This document shows positions 35,962-45,478 of a stretch of DNA of 64,000 nucleotides, one piece after another (positions within the stretch are counted from its first letter, which is position 1; each line of letters opens with the position of its first letter). The stretch covers positions 1,488,001-1,552,000 of the forward strand of contig OY970276.1 of the NCBI GenBank assembly GCA_963715785.1, written 5' to 3'. The DNA comes from LD21 sp963715785. GTDB lineage: Bacteria > Bacteroidota > Bacteroidia > Bacteroidales > VadinHA17. The notes under the pieces are model-generated. The model saw only the letters and a list, made by a program, of their open reading frames with translations, had not been told where the DNA came from and did not search any database. The position numbers and the translations under genes were made by a program.

Positions 35962-36786
35962 TTAGTATTCCCAAAGATCGTGCTCAAAATCGAAAAGTTC
36001 ATTTTTTATTCGTTCAGCTTCGAAAAGTGTAGCTTTTCCAATCTCGTACTGGTTTATCATCCTGTCGTCATAGACGTTTGACTCTCCGGCAATAACACCT
36101 CCGAATCTTCTCTGCATGAACAGATCATCAAATGAGATCCTTTGAGCATCATTATTATTCATGAAAACCTCTTGTTTTGCGAGGGCATCTCTTACATCAT
36201 CATATTTAATCCAGAACAACGGTTTCTTAAGAACTCTTCCGGCCTGTTCATCAAATGCCATATAATAAGGTTCAATAGCGATAATTCTCACATCGAGTTT
36301 TGAGAGTTTCTTATCGAAATACCATTCTTCGTAGAGCATAAGCTGTTTTACTTCTTCCGGCTTTGCATCCTGTTTTATTACAGTATCGCGAGTGGCACCG
36401 GCAGCATTTATGGTTATTGATTCAGTTTTGGTAGTGCCTCCCATCTTTACTTCAATGTCATTGTAGGTGGTGTTTACTGAAGTATTAAGAGGATCATATG
36501 CTGTCAGTCTGCCGGCTTTGATCTCGTCGAGCAGGATATTTATGAAGCTTTTCCTTCCATCGAGAGTTGGCTCTGTAGGATAGTAGAGAGGCTGATTGAT
36601 CTTTTCGCGCAGGTCGATCATCCTGTAATATCTTTTTGACCAGACAACATCAGCTTCCCGGAGGTATGGATACTCAATCTTTTTTGCATCACCTATCGAT
36701 TTCTTGTAAATGTCCCCGAAACTCTGGGCATTTACAATTCCTGAGAGGGAAAGTGCTAAAATTCCAAAAAGAATTTTCTTATTCAT
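35962..36786 (-). CDS. gldN: Type IX secretion ring protein GldN/PorN
   Basis: 274 residues with a signal peptide ending VNAQS. The block YPYLREADVVWSKRYYRMID followed by LREKINQPLYYP is diagnostic of GldN. GldN is a periplasmic partner of the GldK lipoprotein ring under the outer membrane. Last gene of the porP-gldKLMN operon; a terminator follows. Confidence 0.93.
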   Translation of the reverse strand: MNKKILFGILALSLSGIVNAQSFGDIYKKSIGDAKKIEYPYLREADVVWSKRYYRMIDLREKINQPLYYPTEPTLDGRKSFINILLDEIKAGRLTAYDPLNTSVNTTYNDIEVKMGGTTKTESITINAAGATRDTVIKQDAKPEEVKQLMLYEEWYFDKKLSKLDVRIIAIEPYYMAFDEQAGRVLKKPLFWIKYDDVRDALAKQEVFMNNNDAQRISFDDLFMQRRFGGVIAGESNVYDDRMINQYEIGKATLFEAERIKNELFDFEHDLWEY

Positions 36787-36806
36787 GATGGTTAGATATT
36801 TTGAAA

Positions 36807-38408
36807 TTAATCAATCTTTAAAATTACAGGCTGAAGTTCTTTTGTTTTGCCATCGGGTCCCAGCGCTTTAATATCCTTTATAATGAGATTTTTGCCTCTT
36901 GTAAGTCTGCCAATCAGGTCTTTCTGCTTGGGTGTGAGGTTGCTGTTATTGCTGGATTCTTCGAAATCAGCGCCTTTATCAGAATAGAGAACCGTAAATC
37001 CGGTAACAGTATACTGGAGATCGAAGTCGAAGTCGGGCAGTACTGCAAATACACCCTGCTGTGCTGCTGCAGTAGCTCTTGGAACAGTTCCGGTGCTCTT
37101 ATTGGCAAATTGTGCTACCGGAATAGGTATTGATTTCACTCTGAAGGGATAAGGTGCATATTGAACAGGCTTGCCATTAATGTCAGCTGTAACGATGACC
37201 TGTACATCCTGTCCGACAGCATTTGGTTTAACGGCAAAGCTGCCTTTGAAATATTCACCATTTGATTTCTTAACCCTTTCGGATGAAAAGGATCCGTTGA
37301 TCACTTTTATTTTTAATTTATCAGGGCTTATGCCAGGTACTGAAACATCGATAGGATTATTTATTCCATAATACATTACGTTCATTGCAGTCGGAGATAC
37401 AAGGACATTTGGTTCGCCAACTACGTATGAAGATTCAAAATTATAGTTCTTAATGGATCCGTCGGGTGCTTTCAGTGCTATAATACCTCCCCATTTTTTT
37501 ACGCCTGTAGAGGTGGCATGGACTTTATAGATCCCTTTTCCTTCCTCATCGACAGGGAGCTTAGAGTCACCGACAGTAATTACGGGAAATTGGGTGGAAT
37601 CTGTAGCGGATATAAAAACCTGAGCTTCGTAATCACTTCCAAGGGTAACGTAGTTTGAAGTAGTGGGAATGACGATAGCTCCCAGCTTGGTAAATTTAAA
37701 GGAGGAAGCATCAATTTGGGAGTAGAGGTAATTAAGGACTTCAGTTTCACCGTTTCTGACACTTACCTGGTATTCTGAAAGTATGCAAATAACCGCAACA
37801 AGTGGTAATGTCTGAAAATTTAGGTTTTCCCAGCGTTCAGTTTCTCCGTTGGCATTTTTGGCGTCATTTGTATTGAGGCTTTTTTTCAGAGCTTCTTCTG
37901 CTGTGGGGTTCTTGCCATCGAGAACGCCGATGAGGAACTGGCGATAATCGCTAAGCAGGGCTTTCAGGTCATTTGCTTTACCATTTTCGTTGGCGCCGAT
38001 CAGAACTTCAGAAGGCACGTTTGTGTCGTCAATTCGTTTTATTTCATCAATAATAACTTCATTTCCCTTAACAGCAGGAGTTTCCGGATCTTTTTCAGCT
38101 TTCTTTATTATTTCGATTTTAAGACCCTGAATGAAGTTGTATGCCTCTTCGGCACGTTCTTTTACCTGGTAGGCCAGGGTTTTGTATTTCCCTGCTTTTG
38201 TCGGATTTTCCTGTGCAGCTCTGTCAAATTCTCTATAGATAACGTCATTTTTAATAGTATAATTTGCGATAGTCTGAGTAAGGCCATTGTCGACTTTTTT
38301 AAATGCTTCTACGGCTTCTTTTGATACGTTAAGTGCAAGCATGGCGGTAAGCACCAGGTACATCATACCGATCATCTTTTGCCGAGGAGACAGCTTTTCG
38401 TGAGCCAT
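36807..38408 (-). CDS. gldM: Type IX secretion motor protein GldM/PorM
   Basis: 533 residues. The N-terminus LSPRQKMIGMMYLVLTAMLA is the single inner-membrane helix that packs with GldL; the rest is the periplasmic rod with several Ig-like domains, including the SSYVVGEPNVLVSPTAMNVM region. GldM transmits proton-motive-force-driven movement to the outer-membrane complex. Intact and of normal length. It lies 20 nt upstream of gldN. Confidence 0.95.
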   Translation of the reverse strand: MAHEKLSPRQKMIGMMYLVLTAMLALNVSKEAVEAFKKVDNGLTQTIANYTIKNDVIYREFDRAAQENPTKAGKYKTLAYQVKERAEEAYNFIQGLKIEIIKKAEKDPETPAVKGNEVIIDEIKRIDDTNVPSEVLIGANENGKANDLKALLSDYRQFLIGVLDGKNPTAEEALKKSLNTNDAKNANGETERWENLNFQTLPLVAVICILSEYQVSVRNGETEVLNYLYSQIDASSFKFTKLGAIVIPTTSNYVTLGSDYEAQVFISATDSTQFPVITVGDSKLPVDEEGKGIYKVHATSTGVKKWGGIIALKAPDGSIKNYNFESSYVVGEPNVLVSPTAMNVMYYGINNPIDVSVPGISPDKLKIKVINGSFSSERVKKSNGEYFKGSFAVKPNAVGQDVQVIVTADINGKPVQYAPYPFRVKSIPIPVAQFANKSTGTVPRATAAAQQGVFAVLPDFDFDLQYTVTGFTVLYSDKGADFEESSNNSNLTPKQKDLIGRLTRGKNLIIKDIKALGPDGKTKELQPVILKID

Positions 38409-38442
38409 TTTGTAATTAGTTTAGTTAGATAAAAAAGCCACG

Positions 38443-39330
38443 TTACTTAACATTCATAGCAGCGAGCATATTTCCGTATACATTGTTCAATGCCGAAAGG
38501 TTATCGTTGAGCTTAGTTATCTGTTCGCGGTATTTCTTGGTGTCTCCTGCTGATTCAGAAAGATCCTTCATCATGACCTGGATTCCTTTATAAAGAGAAT
38601 CAGATTCCTTCATGTGATCGTCTGCCCCTTTGCGCTGGAGTTCGTAAACTGCATTAAGAGCAGAAAGGTTTTTATTTAGTGATTCCAGTTGCTGCTGATA
38701 GGATTTGCCACCCACTTCAATAACTGAAAGAGAATCGGCCATCGTACGATAGGTGGAACCTGTTTCATTGACTAACTTTGCTGTTGACTGGTAGGATTCT
38801 GACAATTTTCCAAGTGAATCATTAGCATTATTTATGGTGTTCATATATTTATTGGAAGCTGCAGAAACATCTCCCATGGCATTCATGTTTGCGGTTGAAT
38901 CGCTAAGTTTTTTCATGCCTGCACCCAGTTTCATGAAGAGATCGGGAGAAATCTCTGCTTTCTCAAGCATCTCGTCAAATTTTGCAAGAGCTACAGATCC
39001 TGCACCGCCGCCATAACCACCTCCGCCACCGGATATTCCGCCATGATATTTTCCACCCTGTGCTGCAAGCTCAGGTGTTTCATCTTCAGGAATTCCTGCG
39101 AGTTCAGGATATACCAGCGACCAGTCAACCTCCTCGTGCAATGGTTCAAATGCTGAAAAGAAGAAAATTACTGCTTCAGTGAGCAGACCAATAGTAAGCA
39201 TTGTACCGGCCAGTGGCCAGTGTTGTATTTTAAACAACGCACCAATGATAACTACTGAAGCACCTAAACCATAAAGTTTAGCGATGAAGTTTTTCCACCC
39301 GCTGCTTTGTACCAATTCTGCTAGGCTCAT
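38443..39330 (-). CDS. gldL: Type IX secretion motor protein GldL/PorL
   Basis: 295 residues. Two membrane helices stand near the N-terminus (YGLGASVVIIGALFKIQHWP, then TMLTIGLLTEAVIFFFSAF) with an acidic residue inside the second, as needed for proton use. A glycine-rich linker (GGKYHGGISGGGGGYGGGAG) and a long coiled-coil cytoplasmic tail follow. Partner of GldM in the rotary motor. Confidence 0.95.
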   Translation of the reverse strand: MSLAELVQSSGWKNFIAKLYGLGASVVIIGALFKIQHWPLAGTMLTIGLLTEAVIFFFSAFEPLHEEVDWSLVYPELAGIPEDETPELAAQGGKYHGGISGGGGGYGGGAGSVALAKFDEMLEKAEISPDLFMKLGAGMKKLSDSTANMNAMGDVSAASNKYMNTINNANDSLGKLSESYQSTAKLVNETGSTYRTMADSLSVIEVGGKSYQQQLESLNKNLSALNAVYELQRKGADDHMKESDSLYKGIQVMMKDLSESAGDTKKYREQITKLNDNLSALNNVYGNMLAAMNVK

Positions 39331-39364
39331 TTTACCTTATTATTTTAATGTTAATTCTAATTAA

Positions 39365-40708
39365 TTAGTTCACGCCAATATAAGATCTGACATTCCTGAA
39401 TCCGACATATGATTTAGTTGAATCCTGGTATTCATAATCTCTTGCACTTGTTTGCAGAAAATATGCGATGTCTTTCCAGGATCCCCCACGGATTACCTTC
39501 CTTTTCATTATCGGAGGATCCTGAGGTGTGGCGTTATATTCATAGTTTGGCTGAAGATCGTGCTGGAAGATATAAGCAGAAGGGGAATAGGCGCAGCAAG
39601 TCCATTCAGCTACGTTTCCTGACATGTCATACAAACCGTACTCATTGGGTTCATAGGATCCTACTTTTCCTGCATAAACATTTCCGTCATCAATATAATT
39701 TCCGCGCAATGGTTTGAAGTTTGCAAGGAAGCATCCTTTATAATTACGTGTATATGGACCACCCCAGGGATACATCGAAAGATCGAGACCGCCTCTTGCG
39801 GCATATTCCCATTCTGTTTCGAGTGGCAGCCTGTACTCATGTACATCGGCAACACCATCTTTTCTCAGGGCAGTATTCATATAATTGGTTCTCCAGATAC
39901 TGAATGCAGTCGCCTGTACCCATGATACGCCCACTACAGGATAGTCATCAAAAGAAGGATGCCAGAAATAGAGGGAAGCCTGAGGATCGTTGAATGAATA
40001 GGTAAAATCACGGATCCAGCAGAGAGTATCGGGATAAACGTTAATGATATTGTGTTTGATGAATGAAGAACGGTCTTTAACATCTGTTCTTGTTCCATCA
40101 AGATTGGTGACCTTTCCATCGTATTTTCCGGTATTATTTGCGTAATCATATTTATAGGTTGACTTAGCAGCCTGCTGATAGTCGACCCAGAAATAGGAAT
40201 AATTCAGTTTCCTGACGTCGATCTGTTTTTTGCCGTTAAATCTTTCTTCCGGAGGATAATACATCTCTTCAATTGTAGCTTTGGTAGTCTCTTCGCGAGG
40301 ATCTATCTTTTCATCCCAGTTGATCACATTGGGTTCGATGGCATTTCCATCCTTATCAACCATAAAATATTGTCTGTCAGGAACGCTGGCATTTCCAAGT
40401 TTTGTTCTCAGGATTGAATCGCGGACGTAATATACAAACTGACGATATTTATTATTTGTGATTTCTGTCTGGTCCATCCAGAAAGCATCAACAGTAACTG
40501 ATTTGGAAATGCTGTTCATTGCCCATACAGCATCCTGATCGCTAGGTCCCATCATAAAATTCCCGGCAGGTATGAATGCCATTTCAAAGGGTTCCGGTTC
40601 AAAGAATTTTTTCCGCCCTTGAACTCCAGTCAACTCTCCGTTATTTGAAGAGCCACAACCAGTTAACAGGACTATCAATATTAGAGCAGATAGGGTTACC
40701 TTTTTCAT
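39365..40708 (-). CDS. gldK: Type IX secretion lipoprotein GldK/PorK
   Basis: 447 residues with lipobox LIVLLTGC (Cys18). The fold is that of the formylglycine-generating enzyme family: AFIPAGNFMMGPSD, WMDQTEITNNKYRQF, YRLPLETEWEYAARGG, GLYDMSGNVAEWTC and KVIRGGSWKD. Catalytic function is not expected; GldK forms the outer-membrane-attached ring with GldN. Complete. Confidence 0.95.
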   Translation of the reverse strand: MKKVTLSALILIVLLTGCGSSNNGELTGVQGRKKFFEPEPFEMAFIPAGNFMMGPSDQDAVWAMNSISKSVTVDAFWMDQTEITNNKYRQFVYYVRDSILRTKLGNASVPDRQYFMVDKDGNAIEPNVINWDEKIDPREETTKATIEEMYYPPEERFNGKKQIDVRKLNYSYFWVDYQQAAKSTYKYDYANNTGKYDGKVTNLDGTRTDVKDRSSFIKHNIINVYPDTLCWIRDFTYSFNDPQASLYFWHPSFDDYPVVGVSWVQATAFSIWRTNYMNTALRKDGVADVHEYRLPLETEWEYAARGGLDLSMYPWGGPYTRNYKGCFLANFKPLRGNYIDDGNVYAGKVGSYEPNEYGLYDMSGNVAEWTCCAYSPSAYIFQHDLQPNYEYNATPQDPPIMKRKVIRGGSWKDIAYFLQTSARDYEYQDSTKSYVGFRNVRSYIGVN

Positions 40709-40755
40709 AGTACTATAGAATTTTATATTGCAAGTAAGTTATTATTTTTTAATAT

Positions 40756-41700
40756 TCATAAAAATCTGATACTTTTATATTTCATCGGGCTTTTGCCCAG
40801 ACTCAGGTCGAAGCAATAATTGATCATGAATTCATGCGAGCCTGAACTGCTTTTTCCTATATCTGAAATCGTGTAATCATATGAGTACCCGATTCTGATT
40901 CCATTAAAAAGTTCCAGGCCTACAATTCCGATCACGGCATCTCCAGGTCTGTAAGAAACGCCGCCCCATACTTTTTTATTGTATCTGATTAAAGAAGTTA
41001 ATGTAAATTGTACAACTTTACCGTCGCTGAAAGCAAATACTGAGGGCAGTAATTCAAGAGACGGATTGGGCAATTGAAATGTGTAACCGCCTGTAAGATA
41101 GTAATGTCTGCTGATATATGGGGTGCCTTTACTGAATTTTATCTTTGGTTGATTTATATGAGTTACCGAGAGTGACCCATAGTATTTATCGGCCCTGTAA
41201 AAAAGACCCAGACCAGCATCAAAGGCAACATAGCTTTCCTTTGTTTCAGGTATTAGCGGATCACCCGACGCGGGTGTAAAATTATCCCCATTAGGAATCT
41301 GCCAGTCGGGTGTCAGAGTTGTGTTCAGCATTCCTAAATTTAGACCAATGCCCAGTTTCCCTCCTCCCAGATCCATCAGGTATGAATAAGCGGCAGAAAG
41401 GTTTATGTCTTTATCAAAACCGATATTATCACTCTCAACTACCAGTCCCACACCGCTTTTGATCCCGAAAAGTGAAACCGGAGCACTGATATTGAAAACT
41501 GTGGTTGCAGGAGCACCTTTGAATCCGACCCATTGCTGACGATTCAAGGCTGTGGCGCATATCATACCTGAAGTACCTGCTACACCTGGATTATATGTCA
41601 GGGTATTAAACATATACTGACTCGACAAAGGATCTTGCTGAGATAAAACCGGATGAAGTAACAGGACTAAAAAAAGAAATGCTGTAACTACTTTTTTCAT
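40756..41700 (-). CDS. porP: PorP/SprF family type IX secretion membrane protein
   Basis: About 314 residues from ATG 41700, with signal peptide VVTAFLFLVLLLHPVLSQ. QDPLSSQYMFNTLTYNPGVAG is the hallmark of the PorP/SprF family, an outer-membrane barrel; GIRIGYSYDYTIS is a C-terminal strand. It is first in the operon, the same order as porPKLMN of Porphyromonas. The frame from 41727 would add nine residues before the signal peptide and is less likely. Confidence 0.92.
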   Translation of the reverse strand: MKKVVTAFLFLVLLLHPVLSQQDPLSSQYMFNTLTYNPGVAGTSGMICATALNRQQWVGFKGAPATTVFNISAPVSLFGIKSGVGLVVESDNIGFDKDINLSAAYSYLMDLGGGKLGIGLNLGMLNTTLTPDWQIPNGDNFTPASGDPLIPETKESYVAFDAGLGLFYRADKYYGSLSVTHINQPKIKFSKGTPYISRHYYLTGGYTFQLPNPSLELLPSVFAFSDGKVVQFTLTSLIRYNKKVWGGVSYRPGDAVIGIVGLELFNGIRIGYSYDYTISDIGKSSSGSHEFMINYCFDLSLGKSPMKYKSIRFL

Positions 41701-41767
41701 CTCTTTATTTACAGTTGCTATGAACATTGATTGAACGAGTAAAATAAATAAAAATCTAAGTCGAATA

Positions 41768-41775
41768 CAAATTTA
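41768..41775 (-). promoter_or_regulatory. -10 element of the porP-gldKLMN operon
   Basis: Minus-strand TAAATTTG matches TAnnTTTG, about 67 nt before the porP ATG. No clear -33 TTG. Confidence 0.45.
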
Positions 41776-41866
41776 CAAGTATTTATTTGAAGCATCTCAG
41801 AGCCGGTTTTGACGAGTGTACCAAGTTATTTGACGAATAATAATTAATCTCCTAAAATTAAATTAA

Positions 41867-43038
41867 TCAAGACTTTAATCTTTCCACTGCCTGAACCCAT
41901 CTGTCAGGAACTTCATTACGGTTCGCTTTTAGGTAATCTTCATGAGAACATGCAACATAAATGATTAATCCCATTTTCAGCTGGAAGTTCAATCCACCAC
42001 CTGTCGGTCAGATTGCTTTTTACAAATATCAGATCATCTTCCAGATCTGTTATCCTGACATGATATTTGATAAATCTTCCTGAATTACTTGCATTCAGCA
42101 CAGGAGTTTCATACTGTTTTTGTGAGAAGCCTTCAAGGAAAAACCAGATGATCTGAGCAGCGAGACCGGTTGTCTGATTGCGTATATCAAATTCAGGATT
42201 AACATCGAACAAGCCGAATACTTTCAGCTTATCGGAGATTCCGGCATATCTTGAAAGCAGGCAGATCTCTTCTCCGTAGAACCCATTGGGTGAAGGACTG
42301 AATGTTCCGGGTGCATCAGACTGCCTCACCGACGAGATATCAAATATCGCCACATCCGAATCCCTGAACAATGGTTCAGTAAGAAATATAGCCTGTCTGA
42401 CATCACCAATCCGCATAAGTTCTGATCTTCTTTTCAGAAAGCGGTTTATTATCTGCTGATCATTAAGATAGGTCTGGTAGCCGATGTTAATATAATGTGA
42501 GAATGCACTTTTATGGTTACTGATAATTGTGTTCAGATAATTGAATGAATCCGGCACTTTTCTTTCATTGCTGTAATCAATTCTCGAATCTACTGCTGTT
42601 AAGGTATAGCTTTTGATCAGCTGTGAAAGAGCTTTGTCAATTGCCGGGATAAGAGCGCTGCTGCCACCAATTATCACGGGGAATATATTTTCGTGGACAA
42701 GCAGGGAAATAATATCAGTAAGCCCTGCAATTGTATCATTGAAACTTACACCCTGTTTCATATTGCCCAGATCAATTATTTTAGATCTGCCCGGAATCTT
42801 TGAGAGCTGGTAAAGTTGTCCGCTGTATCAGGTCGGGCCCACGTAAAGTGCCCGTATTTGGTGAGTTTCTGCCTTCAGGCACTCCAACCAGTGCAATTCT
42901 GAATTTACTGAGATCTTTTATCGGTGTATTGTCAGTATGGATAGTGATATTATGCGGAAAGCCGGCTTGTGCCGTAAGATGCTCAAATTCAGGGCCTTCG
43001 ATGCTTACAGGATTAAAATAATCATTCAGGTCTACCAT
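41867..43038 (-). CDS. Arginase/formimidoylglutamase-fold protein with degenerate metal site (two frameshifts)
   Basis: About 390 residues after repair. It starts MVDLNDYFNPVSIEGPEF and contains RIALVGVPEGRNSPNTG, an arginase-family opening. The metal-site motifs are eroded. The usual GGDHS is GGSSAL, the usual DAHxD is VDSRIDY, and the SxDxDxxDP-type motif is FDISSVRQSDAPG. The true C-terminus, ending NRNEVPDRWVQAVERLKS, is in another frame after about 41965. The first shift is at about 42820. It is probably a non-catalytic family member. It follows topA by 8 nt, and porP comes next. Confidence 0.7.
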
Positions 43039-43046
43039 GGTGTATT

Positions 43047-45358
43047 TTAAGAACTCTTCTTGGTTTTATCACTGTTTTCGATAATCCTGATACAGTCTTC
43101 CTTTCTCAGTTTTTCAGCATTCGTGCCTTTTGGGAGCCTGTAGTTTTGCTTGTCTTTAACCAGGTAAGGTCCATATCTTCCGTTCAGAAGCATTATTTCT
43201 CCAAAGTCTTTAAGGACTTTCTTTTTATCATTTTCATTTTTTTCAAGGATGATTTCAACAGCTCTGTCAAAAGTAACCGTGTACGGGTCATCCACCCCTT
43301 TTTTAAGGGAATAAGAATTTGCTTTTATATCTTACATATGGTCCGAATTTCCCAACTCCTACCACCATTTCTCCTCCGTCATATTCGCCTAAAGAACGGG
43401 GAAGCCTGAAAAGATTCAGGGCTTCTTCAAGAGTAATGGTTTCAAGAAGCTGATTTTTAGAAAGGCTGGCATACCTTGGTTTTTCGTCATTTCCTGAATC
43501 ACCTATCTGTGCAACAGGTCCGAAACGTCCCATTCTTACAGTCACCGGTTCTCCGGTTTCAGGATGATTGCCCAAGCAGCCTTACTCCGGTTTTCCTTTC
43601 TTTTTTCTCAAGGGTATTGGTGACAGTTTTATGAAAAGGGGATAGAATTTCTCTAATCATTCCTGTCCATTTAAGATTTCCGAGAGCTATCTCATCGAAC
43701 TGTTCTTCGACTTCAGCTGTAAAATGATAGTCAACGATTTCCGAAAAATTTTCAAGCAGGAAATCATTGACGATCATTCCAATATCCTGGGGAAAAAGTT
43801 TTGATTTTTCTTTTCCTGTAATTTCTGTTTTGTCTGAATTGGCAAATTTTCCATCGAGCAAGCGTGATAATTTTTATCTGCCGTTTTTCTCCCGGTCTGT
43901 CTTCGCGGGAAACATAGCCGCGATTCTGAATTGTGGAGATTGTTGGGGCGTAGGTTGACGGCCGTCCAATTCCTAATTCCTCAAGCTTTTTAACCAGGCT
44001 CGCTTCGGTATATCTGGGTGGAGGCAAGGTGTATTTTTCTGTTGCTGTGATGATGTTATACGTAAGCGACATTCCTTTTGTTACCGGCGGGATCACATAT
44101 CTGTCCTCATCATTGTTTTCCTGATCGGTAGATTCGGCGTAAACACGAAGGAATCCATCGAATTTGATTACTTCACCGTTTGCCTGGAATGTTACAGGAG
44201 AATTATTCATGTCAATCGAAATAGATGTCTTTTCTATCCGGGCATCAGCCATCTGTGAAGCAACGGTTCTCTTCCATATCAGCTCATAAAGCTTTTTCTC
44301 ATTCTGGTTTCCAGCGGTGGTTGGATTGTCGAGATAAGCCGGACGGATTGCTTCATGAGCTTCCTGTGCACCTTTTGATCTTTGTTTTAAACTGACGGGT
44401 TTTTGAGTATTTTTCACCAAACTCTGAAGTGATCACCTCCTTTGATTTAGTCAAGCGCAAGGTTTGAAAGATTTGTTGAATCAGTTCTCATATATGTTAT
44501 TTTCCCTGCTTCATAGAGCTTCTGTGCCACAGCCATTGTCTGGGCGACAGAAAACCCAAGCTTCCTGTATGCCTCCTGCTGCAGCGTTGAAGTAGTGAAT
44601 GGCGGAGCAGGTGATCGGGTACCCGGTTTTATGCTGATATTGCCAATGGAATATTTTGAATCATTGCACAGTTCAAGGAATTTTAGTGCCTCCTTTTCAT
44701 CGGGAAATCTTTTGGTAGCTTCGGCTTTGAGAATAGCATTTTCACCATTTGACTGAATCGATATTAAAAATTGCAGTTACCCTGAAAGCTGATTCTGATT
44801 CAAAAGCGATGATCTCCCTTTCTCTTTCAACGATAAGGCGGACAGCTACTGACTGAACTCTTCCTGCTGAAAGCGAGGGCTGAACTTTTTTCCAGAGCAC
44901 AGGTGATATTTCAAAACCTACAAGCCTGTCAAGAATCCTTCGTGCCTGCTGTGAATTGACCAGATTCATATCAACCAGCCGTGGATTTTCAATGGCATTG
45001 GAGATAGCTTCATTTGTAATCTCATGAAATACTATTCTTTTCGTAGTCTCAAGATCGAGTTTCAGATACACTTGCAAGATGCCAGGCAATAGCCTCTCCT
45101 TCGCGGTCCTCATCGGAAGCGATCCAGATATTCTTCGAATCAGCAGCAGCTTTTCGCAGTTCGCTGACAACTTTTGCTTTTTCCTTTGGGAACTTCATAA
45201 TCGGGTTCGAAATTATTTTTAATATCAATACCCAGATTTTTCTTAGACAAGTCTCTGATATGCCCGAAACTCGACACAACACGGAAATCTTTTCCCAGGA
45301 ATTTTTCAATAGTCTTAGCTTTAGCCGGCGACTCAACAATTACAAGATTTTCGATCAT
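43047..45358 (-). CDS. topA: DNA topoisomerase I (about eight frameshifts)
   Basis: Type IA topoisomerase relaxing negative supercoils, about 768 residues when all frames are joined. The Toprim domain has VIVESPAKAKTIEKFLG and the metal-binding DEDREGEAIAWHLA. LSAGRVQSVAVRLI is the gate domain. The catalytic Tyr lies in ITYMRTDSTNLS. GAQEAHEAIRP and GIGRPSTYAPTISTIQNRGY follow. The C-terminus carries GRYGPYL-type repeats. Breaks lie near 45175, 45080, 44750, 44455, 44415, 43865, 43575 and 43305. So many breaks in an essential gene point to poor consensus quality here. Confidence 0.9.
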
Positions 45359-45451
45359 TACAGCAGATATTTATTCTTTTTTTCAGACGACAAAGTAAAT
45401 CAATTAGGTACCAAACTTCAAAATAAACCGTTAAGATTCTTTATTATTTAC

Positions 45452-45459
45452 TATTTTTG
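45452..45459 (+). promoter_or_regulatory. -10 element ahead of the PBP1A gene
   Basis: TATTTTTG matches TAnnTTTG and ends 19 nt before the ATG at 45479. No TTG at the expected distance. Confidence 0.4.
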
Positions 45460-45478
45460 GGCCAAACATCTTAATTAA

